In this document: in pieces, positions 35,459-43,371 of the stretch
How the letters are laid out: each line of letters opens with the position of its first letter
Position numbering within the stretch: position 1 is the first letter of the stretch
Program-made: the position numbers and the translations under genes
From: DATAUD01 sp036268455
GTDB lineage: Bacteria; Verrucomicrobiota; Verrucomicrobiia; Limisphaerales; Palsa-1400
Assembly (NCBI GenBank): GCA_036268455.1
Contig: DATAUD010000025.1
Span: forward strand, 1-64,000
DNA length: 64,000 nucleotides
Reading direction: 5' to 3'
Notes under the pieces: generated by a model
The model's input: the letters and a program-made list of their open reading frames with translations, nothing else
The model's database searches: none
What the model was told of the DNA's origin: nothing

Positions 35459-35770
35459 ATGTATGCTGTAATTGAAACTGGAAGTAAGCAATATCGCGTC
35501 GCCGCGGGCGACACCTTGCGCGTTGAACGTGTATCAACGAAAGCGGGTCAATCTATTACCTTCGATCGCGTCCTAATGGTCGGCAACGAAGGCAAATTTA
35601 CCGCCGGTTCGCCGACGGTTGAGAAAGCGACAGTCGTCGCGGATGTGGTGGAACATATCCGCGGAGAAAAAACCGTCGCGTTCAAAATGAAACGACGCAA
35701 AGGTTATCATAAAAAAATCGGCCACCGCCAGGAACTGTCGGTCGTCAAAATCACGGAAATTAAAGTGTAG
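35459..35770 (+). CDS. rplU: 50S ribosomal protein L21
   Basis: 103 residues with the L21 start MYAVIETGSKQYRV and the C-terminal KMKRRKGYHKKIGHRQELSVVKI rRNA-binding segment. The ATG at 35459 matches the family start; a longer in-frame ORF begins at 35432 and is not used. It binds 23S rRNA and is followed 18 bases later by rpmA, the standard bacterial pair. Confidence 0.97.
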   Translation: MYAVIETGSKQYRVAAGDTLRVERVSTKAGQSITFDRVLMVGNEGKFTAGSPTVEKATVVADVVEHIRGEKTVAFKMKRRKGYHKKIGHRQELSVVKITEIKV

Positions 35771-35788
35771 AGAGGAGAGAGAGAGAGT

Positions 35789-36058
35789 ATGGCACATAAA
35801 AAAGGTCAAGGGAGTGTTCGCAACGGGCGCGACAGCGTCAGCAAACGCCTTGGCGTAAAGGAATTTGGCGGTCAATTTGTCACCGCCGGCAGCATTTTGG
35901 TGCGGCAGCGCGGCTCCAAATTTGTCGCGGGCCAAAACGTCGGCACCGGCCGCGACTGGACGCTTTTCGCGCTGACGGATGGCCGGGTTTTGTTCGATAA
36001 GCAAAGCCGTCGGGTCAATGTCAAACCGGAGGCGGAAACCGAAGCGGTGAGCGCCTAG
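35789..36058 (+). CDS. rpmA: 50S ribosomal protein L27
   Basis: 89 residues with the family core MAHKKGQGSVRNGRDSVSKR and GSILVRQRGSKFVAGQNVGTGRDWTLFAL. The N-terminal tail reaches the peptidyl-transferase centre. There is no extended N-terminal leader of the type cleaved in Firmicutes. A run of GA repeats (AGAGAGGAGAGAGAG) before the ATG provides a strong purine-rich ribosome-binding site. A terminator follows at 36080. Confidence 0.97.
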   Translation: MAHKKGQGSVRNGRDSVSKRLGVKEFGGQFVTAGSILVRQRGSKFVAGQNVGTGRDWTLFALTDGRVLFDKQSRRVNVKPEAETEAVSA

Positions 36059-36079
36059 CGAAGCTGCCTCAATTTTCCC

Positions 36080-36107
36080 GGCGAGGTGTGAAAGCCTCGC
36101 CTTTTTT
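36080..36107 (+). terminator. Terminator-like hairpin between rpmA and obg
   Basis: A 7-base-pair perfect stem (GGCGAGG/CCTCGCC) with an 8-base loop is followed by six T residues. It ends only 4 bases before the obg ATG at 36112, so it may act as an attenuator as well as the end of the rplU-rpmA message. Confidence 0.7.
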
Positions 36108-36111
36108 ATTG

Positions 36112-37263
36112 ATGTTCGTCGATGAGATAAAAGTATATTCGCGCGCGGGACACGGCGGCAAAGGCTGCGTCGCTTTTCTCCGCGAGACGTTTCGCCCAAA
36201 AGGCGGGCCATCCGGCGGCAACGGCGGACGCGGGGGCGATGTCATCCTTCAGGGTGACCACGATCTCAATAATTTGATCGGCCAATATTATAACCCGCGC
36301 CTGATCGCGCCGGATGGCGAGGCTGGCATGGGCAAAGGGATGGATGGCCACGCGGGCAAAGACTTGATCGTCAAAGTGCCGTGCGGAACGCTCGTCTGGG
36401 CGCTCGAACCAGATGAACCGCCCGAGGCCGAATCCGCCGCACAGGTGAAGCCGGGAACTTTCATGACCGGCTCCAGCAGGCGTCCGGTGATCCGTCATGC
36501 CGGAGCGGAGCAGGCGATGGAAATTGATTTGCAGGAGGACGCGAATTCCAAGGGTTCCGCCAGCAAGGGAGCGCTGGTTGCCGATTTGACCCAGCACGGC
36601 CAGCAACTTGTGTTGTGCAAAGGCGGACGCGGAGGTTTGGGGAATCGCAATTTTGCGACCGCGCGCCGGCAAACGCCGCGGTTTGCCCAACCGGGGGAGG
36701 CTGGCGGTGAGGGGAACTATCTCCTGGAATTGCGCACCATTGCCGATGTCGGCGTGGTCGGCTATCCAAACGCCGGCAAATCGACTTTGCTCGGGGCGAT
36801 TTCCAAGGCGCATCCGAAGGTGGCCCCCTATCCGTTTACGACTCTGACGCCGCAGGTGGGGATTGTGGAATATCCGGATTACTTCCGCCTGACGGTTTGT
36901 GACGTGCCAGGATTGATCGAAGGAGCGCATGAGAACGTCGGACTTGGACATGCGTTTTTGCGGCATATCGCCCGGTGCAAGCTGCTGGTGATCCTGCTGG
37001 ATATGGCTGGCACGGACGGACGGGATCCCGTGGATGATTACAAGCAACTGCTGGAAGAACTGGGAATGTACGACCGCGCGCTTCTCGAAAAGCCGCGACT
37101 GGTCGTGGCAAATAAAATGGATGAACCGGCTTTCGAGGCGAATTTGAAGAAATTCAAACGGCGCATTCGAAAAACGAGCGCGCTGCCGATTTCGGCTGCT
37201 TTTGGGGAAGGGCTGGATAAGTTTAGGAAGGTGATTCGCGAAGGAATCGCCGATGGCGAATAA
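36112..37263 (+). CDS. obg: Obg GTPase with an inserted segment
   Basis: A 383-residue GTPase involved in 50S assembly. The ATG at 36112 gives the family start MFVDEIKVYSRAGHGGKG; a GTG at 36088 lies inside the terminator hairpin. The glycine-rich Obg fold (1-210) is followed by the G domain with G1 GYPNAGKST (about 217-225), G3 DVPGLIEG (about 264-271) and G4 NKMDE (about 334-338). Between VKVPCGTLVW and GALVADLTQHG, residues about 98-153 are extra: typical Obg proteins have only a short hairpin here. No C-terminal OCT domain is present. The next gene, ychF, starts 9 bases after the stop. Confidence 0.95.
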   Translation: MFVDEIKVYSRAGHGGKGCVAFLRETFRPKGGPSGGNGGRGGDVILQGDHDLNNLIGQYYNPRLIAPDGEAGMGKGMDGHAGKDLIVKVPCGTLVWALEPDEPPEAESAAQVKPGTFMTGSSRRPVIRHAGAEQAMEIDLQEDANSKGSASKGALVADLTQHGQQLVLCKGGRGGLGNRNFATARRQTPRFAQPGEAGGEGNYLLELRTIADVGVVGYPNAGKSTLLGAISKAHPKVAPYPFTTLTPQVGIVEYPDYFRLTVCDVPGLIEGAHENVGLGHAFLRHIARCKLLVILLDMAGTDGRDPVDDYKQLLEELGMYDRALLEKPRLVVANKMDEPAFEANLKKFKRRIRKTSALPISAAFGEGLDKFRKVIREGIADGE

Positions 37264-37272
37264 AGAGAAGAA

Positions 37273-38373
37273 ATGAAAGCTGGAATAGTAGGTCTGCCCA
37301 ATGTTGGCAAAAGCACCCTTTTTAACGCGGTCACGCGCACGCGAAAGGCGATGGCGGCCAATTACCCGTTTTGCACCATTGATCCCAATGTGGGCATCGT
37401 GACGGTCCCTGACCCGCGCCTGGAGCCGCTGGCGGCCATCGCAAAAACAAGCGTCATCATTCCGGCGGCCATTGAATTTGTCGATATCGCCGGGCTGGTC
37501 AAGGGAGCATCGCAAGGGGAAGGACTGGGCAACAAGTTTCTCAGCCATATCCGCGAAGTCGATGCGATCGTCCAGGTTGTCCGGTGTTTTGAAGACGCGG
37601 ACATCCATCACGTCGCGGGCGATATCAACCCGGTCCGGGACATTGAGACGATCACGACCGAGCTTGTGCTGGCGGATTTGGATGCGGTGCAGAAACGGCT
37701 TGAGCGCGGAGCCAAGGACGCCAAACGCGGCGATAAAACGGCTGTGGCTGAAGCGGAAGTCCTAAAAAAGCTCGCCGATCACTTCAACGCGGGCAAACCC
37801 GGCGTCACCATTGAGTTGACGCCGGAAGAGAAGGTTCTTTCGCGGTCGTTTTACCTGTTAACCGACAAACCGACCATTTTCGCCGCTAACGTTAAAGAAA
37901 GCGATTTGGCGGGAGCGGACAAGAACCCATTCGTCCAGCAGGTTCGGGAATACGCCCGGACGCATCATTCCTGTGAAACAGTCGTCATCAGCGCGCAGAT
38001 CGAGAGCGACTTGATTGACCTGCCGCCGGATGAAGCCAAGGCGTTTCTGAAGGAATTGGGGGTGGATGAGTCGGGGGTTGGGGCGCTGATCCATAGTACG
38101 TATCATTTGTTGGGGTTGCGGACGTATTTTACGGCGGGCGAAAAGGAAGTTCGCGCATGGACCATTCATGTCGGCGACACGGCTCCGAAGGCCGCCGGGG
38201 TAATTCATTCGGATTTCGAGCGAGGGTTCATCAAGGCTGAAACGGTGGCGTACGAGGATTTGGTTAAATGCGGCTCAGTGGCCGGAGCGCGAGAAAAGGG
38301 ATTGTATCGGATGGAAGGGAAAGAGTACGTCGTGAAGGATGGGGACGTGATGTTGTTTAAATTTAACGTATAA
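37273..38373 (+). CDS. ychF: YchF/OLA1-type ATPase
   Basis: 366 residues. The P-loop is GLPNVGKSTLFNAVT (residues 7-21), with IEFVDIAGLVKGASQGEGLGNKFL as the switch II region and a C-terminal TGS domain (LLGLRTYFTAGEKEVRAWTIHVGDTAPKAAGVIHSDFERGF). YchF proteins prefer ATP to GTP and bind ribosomes. It sits 9 bases after obg with a GAGAAG ribosome-binding site, so the two GTPase-class genes are co-transcribed. It ends before a terminator at 38385. Confidence 0.96.
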   Translation: MKAGIVGLPNVGKSTLFNAVTRTRKAMAANYPFCTIDPNVGIVTVPDPRLEPLAAIAKTSVIIPAAIEFVDIAGLVKGASQGEGLGNKFLSHIREVDAIVQVVRCFEDADIHHVAGDINPVRDIETITTELVLADLDAVQKRLERGAKDAKRGDKTAVAEAEVLKKLADHFNAGKPGVTIELTPEEKVLSRSFYLLTDKPTIFAANVKESDLAGADKNPFVQQVREYARTHHSCETVVISAQIESDLIDLPPDEAKAFLKELGVDESGVGALIHSTYHLLGLRTYFTAGEKEVRAWTIHVGDTAPKAAGVIHSDFERGFIKAETVAYEDLVKCGSVAGAREKGLYRMEGKEYVVKDGDVMLFKFNV

Positions 38374-38384
38374 CGCGGGAAATT

Positions 38385-38406
38385 CACGCGAAAAGCGCGT
38401 GTTTTT
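38385..38406 (+). terminator. Terminator after ychF
   Basis: A 6-base-pair perfect stem (CACGCG/CGCGTG) with a 5-base loop (AAAAG) is followed by TTTTT. A second small hairpin (CACGC/GCGTG, about 38409-38423) follows directly. Confidence 0.65.
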
Positions 38407-38527
38407 CTCACGCTTTATGCGTGGAAATTTGGCGCAACACTCGAAACCTAGGGTCGAAGTGGGCTGAAATGCGTAAAAAGAGCCAAATATCGATGCATTT
38501 CGACCGGTTTTGCAAGGTTGCGAATTG

Positions 38528-38542
38528 TGGCATCGACATTGC
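38528..38542 (+). promoter_or_regulatory. Sigma-54-type promoter of the pseudopilin gene
   Basis: TGGCATC-GACA-TTGC matches the -24/-12 consensus (TGGCACG-N4-TTGC) with exact spacing and lies 83 bases before the pseudopilin ATG. Type IV pilin genes are commonly RpoN-dependent. The motif is in the 252-base intergenic region between ychF and this gene. Confidence 0.6.
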
Positions 38543-38625
38543 TTAAAAATTAGAAATCGAGCAAACGCTGGGATCACCATGAGATTCCAGAGAAGGCTCA
38601 AAGGCCAAAATAACCTGTAGAACAT

Positions 38626-39519
38626 ATGAAACACACACGGAACAGAAAGAACGGAGCGTTCACACTCATCGAGTTGCTGGTGGTGATCGCGATTATCGCC
38701 ATTTTGGCGAGTATGCTATTGCCCGCGCTGGCTCGCGCCAAGCAGAAGGCGCAACGCATCTCGTGCATCAACAATCTCAAACAGATCGGTATTGCCTACC
38801 GTATCTGGTCCAACGACAACGGCGACCGGTTTCCCGCGCAGCAGACTGGCGCTTTGGGCGGCTGGAGTGAAGTTTGCACTGCGAACGATCCGATTCCCGC
38901 GGAGTATTGCTTTGTGAACTTTTCGCTGATGCAGAACGAGATGGGCCAGTCGGCGAAGGTCGTGCTTTGTCCGTCCGATGACCGCCCGGCGAACACAAAC
39001 TTTTATGCCCCGCAGGCGGCTTATCCGACGACCACTCCGTATAACCTGACTGCGCAAAGCGCGGTAGGCACGTTCAACAACACCAACCTTTCTTACTGGG
39101 TTGGACCGGGAGCCAATGATACATATCCGCAAGGGCTCTTGGGCGGCGACCGTAATCTTGGCGCGCAAGGCGGCACTTCTGTAATTCCTGGCACCAGCCA
39201 GGACCAGAACTACGGGTTCTCTCCGCAGGTTGGCACTTCATCAGGCGCCGACGTGATCCTTAATACCAATGGCGCCGTAGTATCAACGTCTGGGACCGGC
39301 ACAGACTCCCCTCTCACGGGGTCGGTCGGCTGGTCCGCCAAGTTGCACTCGGCTGGAAATACAGCGGGAGCTGGAAACATCATGCTTGGTGACGGCAGCG
39401 CGCAGCAAGTCACTTCCGGCAGCCTCCGGGTGAACTGGCTGAAGAACGCGGTGGACTCGGGTAATTTCGCTGGCAATACGACACCCGCCGCAGGGGCCGT
39501 TCGTTTGATCTTCCCCTAA
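38626..39519 (+). CDS. Prepilin-type (pseudopilin-like) protein
   Basis: 297 residues with a type III signal: a basic leader ending in glycine, then FTLIELLVVIAIIAILASML with Glu at +5, for cleavage and N-methylation by a prepilin peptidase. The hydrophobic helix runs into CINNLKQIGIAYRIWSNDNGDRFPA, the pattern of the very abundant Verrucomicrobia/Planctomycetes type II secretion-like pseudopilins, and the NIMLGDGSAQQV stretch near the C terminus is also typical. Such proteins exist in many copies per genome; each role is unclear. It may use the pilus/secretion machine encoded at 48-54.5 kb. It is monocistronic: a sigma-54-type promoter before it and a terminator after it. Confidence 0.9.
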   Translation: MKHTRNRKNGAFTLIELLVVIAIIAILASMLLPALARAKQKAQRISCINNLKQIGIAYRIWSNDNGDRFPAQQTGALGGWSEVCTANDPIPAEYCFVNFSLMQNEMGQSAKVVLCPSDDRPANTNFYAPQAAYPTTTPYNLTAQSAVGTFNNTNLSYWVGPGANDTYPQGLLGGDRNLGAQGGTSVIPGTSQDQNYGFSPQVGTSSGADVILNTNGAVVSTSGTGTDSPLTGSVGWSAKLHSAGNTAGAGNIMLGDGSAQQVTSGSLRVNWLKNAVDSGNFAGNTTPAAGAVRLIFP

Positions 39520-39545
39520 GCTGCCATCTGGCAAAGTCTTTAATC

Positions 39546-39572
39546 AAGGCATCCGAAAGGGTGCCTTTTTTT
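39546..39572 (+). terminator. Terminator after the pseudopilin gene
   Basis: A 9-base-pair stem (AAGGCATCC/GGGTGCCTT, one T-G pair) with a GAAA loop and a T run of about seven. It ends at the stop codon of the convergent epimerase gene. Confidence 0.75.
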
Positions 39573-40539
39573 ATTTCTTAAGGCCCGCTGTCATCGCGAT
39601 GATTTCAGAAAGAGGAGTGGCGGGATGGAAGCCGGCATATCGCGTGAGTTTTTCGACGACGGGACGGCGGCGCAACATGTCTTGAAATCCCGGCGCATAC
39701 GCTTTTTCGTAGGGGATATATTCGATGGCGGAGGGTGAACGCAAAATCTCAATCACGCTTTGCGCCAGGCGCGTTATGCTGATTTCCTCGGAACTGCCGA
39801 TATTGAAGATTTCGCCACGAGTGGCGGGGCAGTTTTGCAATCGAACGAGCGCCTCGACGGTGTCCCGCACGTAGCAGAAACAACGGGTTTGGGAGCCATC
39901 GCCAAACACTTGCAGCGGGCGTCCCGAGCGGGCGGCGTGGATGAAACGGGGCAGAACCATTCCGTATTGACCGGTTTGCCGCGGACCGACGGTGTTGAAA
40001 AGGCGGGCGATGACGACGGGTGTTTTGTGTTCCTTGGCGTGGGCCAAAGCCAAAAACTCATCCATCAACTTGGAGCAGGCGTAGCTCCATCGGCTTAGAT
40101 GCGGCGGGCCAATGAGCAAATCGTCCTCCTCGGAAAACGCGGCCTTCTCGCTTTTTCCATAAACTTCCGATGTGGATGTGATCAGGATTGGCGTTCGGCT
40201 GGCGCTGGCGGCATCGAGAATACATTGTGTCTCGCTTAGGTTGGTCTCAATGGTTCTGAGGCCCGAGGTCATCACCAATTCGACGCCTACGGCGGCCGCC
40301 AGATGATAAATGGAATCGGCCTTTGCCACCAGGCCGGCGAGTTTTTCGCATCCAGAAATCCTGGATTGAATGACTGACAGCTTGGGATTGGACAGAACAT
40401 CCTGGAGGTTTGCGAGCCGGCCAGTGGAGAGGTCGTCGATGACCGTGACCGAATGGCCTTCGGCCAGCAGGCGTTCAACCAGGTGAGAGCCGATGAAGCC
40501 AGCGCCTCCGGTGACGAGGATATGCTGGGAAGCGCTCAC
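39571..40539 (-). CDS. NAD-dependent nucleotide-sugar epimerase/dehydratase
   Basis: An extended SDR enzyme of 322 residues. The GTG at 40539 is chosen because it overlaps the hflX stop (GTGA); the frame is open to 40608. The nucleotide motif GGAGFIGSHLVE is near the N terminus and the catalytic Tyr-Lys pair is in SYACSK, with the upstream serine/threonine in TSTSEVYG. ARLFNTVGPRQTGQYGMVLPRF and VFGDGSQTRCFCYVRDTV match UDP-glucose epimerases and UDP-glucuronate decarboxylases. The exact substrate cannot be read, and other nucleotide-sugar genes are not nearby. It is the last gene of the kinase-hflX run. Confidence 0.85.
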   Translation of the reverse strand: MSASQHILVTGGAGFIGSHLVERLLAEGHSVTVIDDLSTGRLANLQDVLSNPKLSVIQSRISGCEKLAGLVAKADSIYHLAAAVGVELVMTSGLRTIETNLSETQCILDAASASRTPILITSTSEVYGKSEKAAFSEEDDLLIGPPHLSRWSYACSKLMDEFLALAHAKEHKTPVVIARLFNTVGPRQTGQYGMVLPRFIHAARSGRPLQVFGDGSQTRCFCYVRDTVEALVRLQNCPATRGEIFNIGSSEEISITRLAQSVIEILRSPSAIEYIPYEKAYAPGFQDMLRRRPVVEKLTRYAGFHPATPLSEIIAMTAGLKK

Positions 40540-41882
40540 GAGGCTATTATGTAAGGCTCGAATTCGTGTCGGAAATGGGGCGGAATCCGCGCCCGGAAAC
40601 GCGCGCACTCACCGGCATAATCGCGCTCGGTGACCTGGGCGACTTCGTGCAGGCGGGCAATGACAGCGGAATCGCCATGCGGGACGCGCAATTCGACATA
40701 CTCGCGGATGGGCCGCAGTTGAGTGCCGAGTTCTTCGATCAATTGGGATATTCCCTGGCCGGTTTTGGCGGATACAGCGACGGCGTTGGGATATTGGCGA
40801 AAGTAGTTATCGAGCAAGCCGTTTCCCGCGAACTGATCAATTTTATTGAAAACCATGATGGTGGGCTTGCCGGCGGCGCCGATCTCGGTCAACACGTTAT
40901 TAACGGCGGCGATTTGTTCGGCGGCCTGGGGATGGCAGATGTCCACGACGTGCAAAAGCAGTTCCGCCTGCACAACTTCCTCCAAAGTCGCTTTGAAAGC
41001 TTCGACTAGTTGATGCGGCAATTTGCGGATGAAACCGACGGTATCGGTCAGAAACACGTTCTGGTTCGTTGGCAGGCGCAAACGGCGGGTTGTGGGATCG
41101 AGAGTTGCGAACAATTTGTCCTCGGCCAGTACGTCGGAGCCAGTGAGGGCATTGAGGAGAGTGGACTTGCCGGCATTGGTGTAGCCGACGATGGAAGCCA
41201 ATGGCCAGAGATTGCGCTGGCGGCTGCCGCGCTGGGTGGCGCGGTGGCGGCGGACGGCTTGGAGGTCTTCGATAATTCTATCGATGCGCTCCTGGACACG
41301 ACGGCGGTCGGATTCCAGTTGGGATTCCCCTTCCCCGCCGCGCATGCCGATGCCGCCGCTCTGGCGGGAAAGATGGCCCCAAAACCGGGTCAATCGCGGA
41401 AGCAGATGCTGCAATTGCGCAAGCTCGACCTGCAATTTGCCTTCGCGGGTCTGAGCGCGCTGGGCGAAAATATCGAGGATCAAAGCCGTGCGGTCGAGAA
41501 TCTTGCAACCAAAGACCTTTTCGAGGTTGCGACTTTGCGCGGGGGAAAGTTCATCGTCGAAGACGACAGTATCGACGTCATTCTCGCGGCAAAAGGCGGC
41601 GAATTCGGCGGCCTTGCCGGTGCCGATGAAAGTTCCGGCGACAGGGGATTCAAGCTTTTGGGAGCCAGTACCAATGACTTCCCCGCCGGCGGTGGCGGCG
41701 AGTTCGGCCAATTCCTCGAGAGAATCGCGATGCTGCCAACTGGAGCCGGATTTGAGTTCCAAACCGACGAGGAACACCCTTTCAGTCCGCGAGGTCGTCG
41801 AGATAAGAGCTTTCAATGGATCACTGGTTACTCTGACCGGGGGCGCGATTGCCGTCAAGGCATTCACGCACGACGAGGGCAA
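40536..41882 (-). CDS. hflX: HflX-type ribosome-associated GTPase
   Basis: Up to 448 residues. The glycine-rich HflX motif (GIGMRGGEGESQLESDRRRVQERI) precedes the G domain: G1 VGYTNAGKSTLLNALTG, G3 DTVGFIRKLPHQLVEAFKATLEE and G4 NKID. HflX splits or rescues stalled ribosomes. The first ~20 codons overlap the upstream kinase gene and are not conserved; the true start probably lies between 41831 and 41800 (a TTG at 41816 is available). The stop overlaps the epimerase start. Confidence 0.93.
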   Translation of the reverse strand: MPSSCVNALTAIAPPVRVTSDPLKALISTTSRTERVFLVGLELKSGSSWQHRDSLEELAELAATAGGEVIGTGSQKLESPVAGTFIGTGKAAEFAAFCRENDVDTVVFDDELSPAQSRNLEKVFGCKILDRTALILDIFAQRAQTREGKLQVELAQLQHLLPRLTRFWGHLSRQSGGIGMRGGEGESQLESDRRRVQERIDRIIEDLQAVRRHRATQRGSRQRNLWPLASIVGYTNAGKSTLLNALTGSDVLAEDKLFATLDPTTRRLRLPTNQNVFLTDTVGFIRKLPHQLVEAFKATLEEVVQAELLLHVVDICHPQAAEQIAAVNNVLTEIGAAGKPTIMVFNKIDQFAGNGLLDNYFRQYPNAVAVSAKTGQGISQLIEELGTQLRPIREYVELRVPHGDSAVIARLHEVAQVTERDYAGECARFRARIPPHFRHEFEPYIIAS

Positions 41883-43344
41883 GGCGGCCGGGAGTGTAGG
41901 GCTTGGCCAGAAAGTTGAAGCCTTCCAATAGGGCGATGTCCTTGCCGGCCATGCCCGGGCTATAACCGCTGGTGTAAATGACTTTGAGGGTGGGTGCCTC
42001 TGCCTGCAAACGATCGGCCAATTGACGGCCTGACATGCCGCCGGGCATTACCATGTCTGTTAAGAGGAGGTCGATTTCATCTTTGTGTTTGTCCCAGACG
42101 GCGAGGGCGGCCTGGCCGGATTCGGCCTCGAAGGTGCGATAGCCGCAAAGCTGAAGGATGTGGACGACGAGTTCACGCAAGGCCGATTCGTCCTCGACGA
42201 TGAGTATCGTTTCGGTCCCGTGCGCCATAGCCTCGTCCGCCGCCGCCGGCTCGCCGGCGGTTTGCGCGGGGAGCAGTTTTTCGCCGGGATTCTCGGTGCC
42301 GGGGAGGAAGATGGCAAAGGTGGAACCCGCGTTTTCCCGGCTATCGACGATCACCCAGCCCTGGTGCTGTTTGACGATGCCATAAACGGTGGCCAAACCG
42401 AGACCCGTGCCTTTTCCTTGTTCTTTGGTGGTGAAAAAGGGTTCAAATAAGTGGGCCAGGGTGTAGGGAGTCATCCCGCAGCCTGTGTCTTTGACCCTCA
42501 GACAGACGAAAGTGCCTGGGCGGGCTTCCGGGTTAAGGACTGAGGAGATGGGTTCGAGCGTTTCCAGTGAAGTGGAGAGCGTCAACGCGCCGCCGCAAGG
42601 CATGGCGTCGCGGGCGTTGATGATCAAATTGACCAAAAGTTGTTCGATCATGCCGAGATCGACCCAAAGCGGGGGAAGGCCGGAGCCTGAGTTGAATTGG
42701 AAAGTGACATGTTCACCGAGCAACCCGCGCAGCATGGGGCTGAGGTTTTGAATGACATCGTTCAAATCGACGTTGCGCTGCTGCATGACCTGTTTGCGGC
42801 TGAACATGAGCAATTGTTTGATGAGCTGGCCGGCGCGGTCGGCCGCGGTGCAAATTTGGCGGATCGACCTTTCGTTTTTAGCGGCGGAATCGGGGGCTTG
42901 CAGCAGCAAATCGGCATGACCCTGGATGATGGTTAGGATGTTGTTGAAATCGTGGGCTACGCCCGCGGCCAATTGGCCGACCGCCTCCATTTTAACGGAG
43001 TAACGGAGTTGCGCCTCGAGATTCAGACGGTCGGTGATATCGGCCGCATAACAATGGATAATTGATTCCTCTGGCAGCGGGATGAAAGACCATGAGAGGG
43101 TCCGATTACGGACCATCGTTTGGAGGTTCATGATGTTTTGGCCGCTGGAGAGGCAATTGGCAATGATGGTTATGGTGTCCGGCGGCAGAATTTCGGCGGG
43201 GGCATTGGCGCCGAGGGAAACGGCCAGTTTGCGGGCGGCGTCGTTGCAATAGGTCATTTCGCCGCCCGGGTCGAAAGCCATGACGGCATTGGGATTGGTC
43301 CGTGGAAAGGCAGCCAGTTCTGGGATTCTGTCCGGGGAATTCAT
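41821..43344 (-). CDS. Hybrid sensor histidine kinase (PAS-HisKA-HATPase-REC), soluble
   Basis: 507 residues with no membrane span. A PAS-like N-terminal domain (about 15-110) is followed by HisKA with the phosphorylatable His131 (AAGVAHDFNNILTIIQGHADL), the HATPase domain (LLVNLIINARDAM; VKDTGCGMTP; GKGTGLGLATVYGIVKQHQG) and a C-terminal receiver (ILIVEDESALREL, Asp430 in LLLTDMVMPGGMSG, Lys in FLAKPYTPG). The receiver is at the end with no output domain, as in kinases that pass phosphate to a phosphotransfer protein or use the receiver for self-control. It is 27 bases from the next kinase gene on the same strand. Confidence 0.92.
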   Translation of the reverse strand: MNSPDRIPELAAFPRTNPNAVMAFDPGGEMTYCNDAARKLAVSLGANAPAEILPPDTITIIANCLSSGQNIMNLQTMVRNRTLSWSFIPLPEESIIHCYAADITDRLNLEAQLRYSVKMEAVGQLAAGVAHDFNNILTIIQGHADLLLQAPDSAAKNERSIRQICTAADRAGQLIKQLLMFSRKQVMQQRNVDLNDVIQNLSPMLRGLLGEHVTFQFNSGSGLPPLWVDLGMIEQLLVNLIINARDAMPCGGALTLSTSLETLEPISSVLNPEARPGTFVCLRVKDTGCGMTPYTLAHLFEPFFTTKEQGKGTGLGLATVYGIVKQHQGWVIVDSRENAGSTFAIFLPGTENPGEKLLPAQTAGEPAAADEAMAHGTETILIVEDESALRELVVHILQLCGYRTFEAESGQAALAVWDKHKDEIDLLLTDMVMPGGMSGRQLADRLQAEAPTLKVIYTSGYSPGMAGKDIALLEGFNFLAKPYTPGRLALVVRECLDGNRAPGQSNQ

Positions 43345-43371
43345 TCTGAAGGACGTGTTGGCATCATGGTT

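Noticed and set aside
35771..35788. GA-repeat tract between rplU and rpmA as a possible microsatellite
   Set aside because: It is short and placed exactly as a purine-rich ribosome-binding site.
36106..37611. 501-codon minus-strand ORF over obg and ychF
   Set aside because: It runs opposite two unmistakable GTPase genes and spans their junction.
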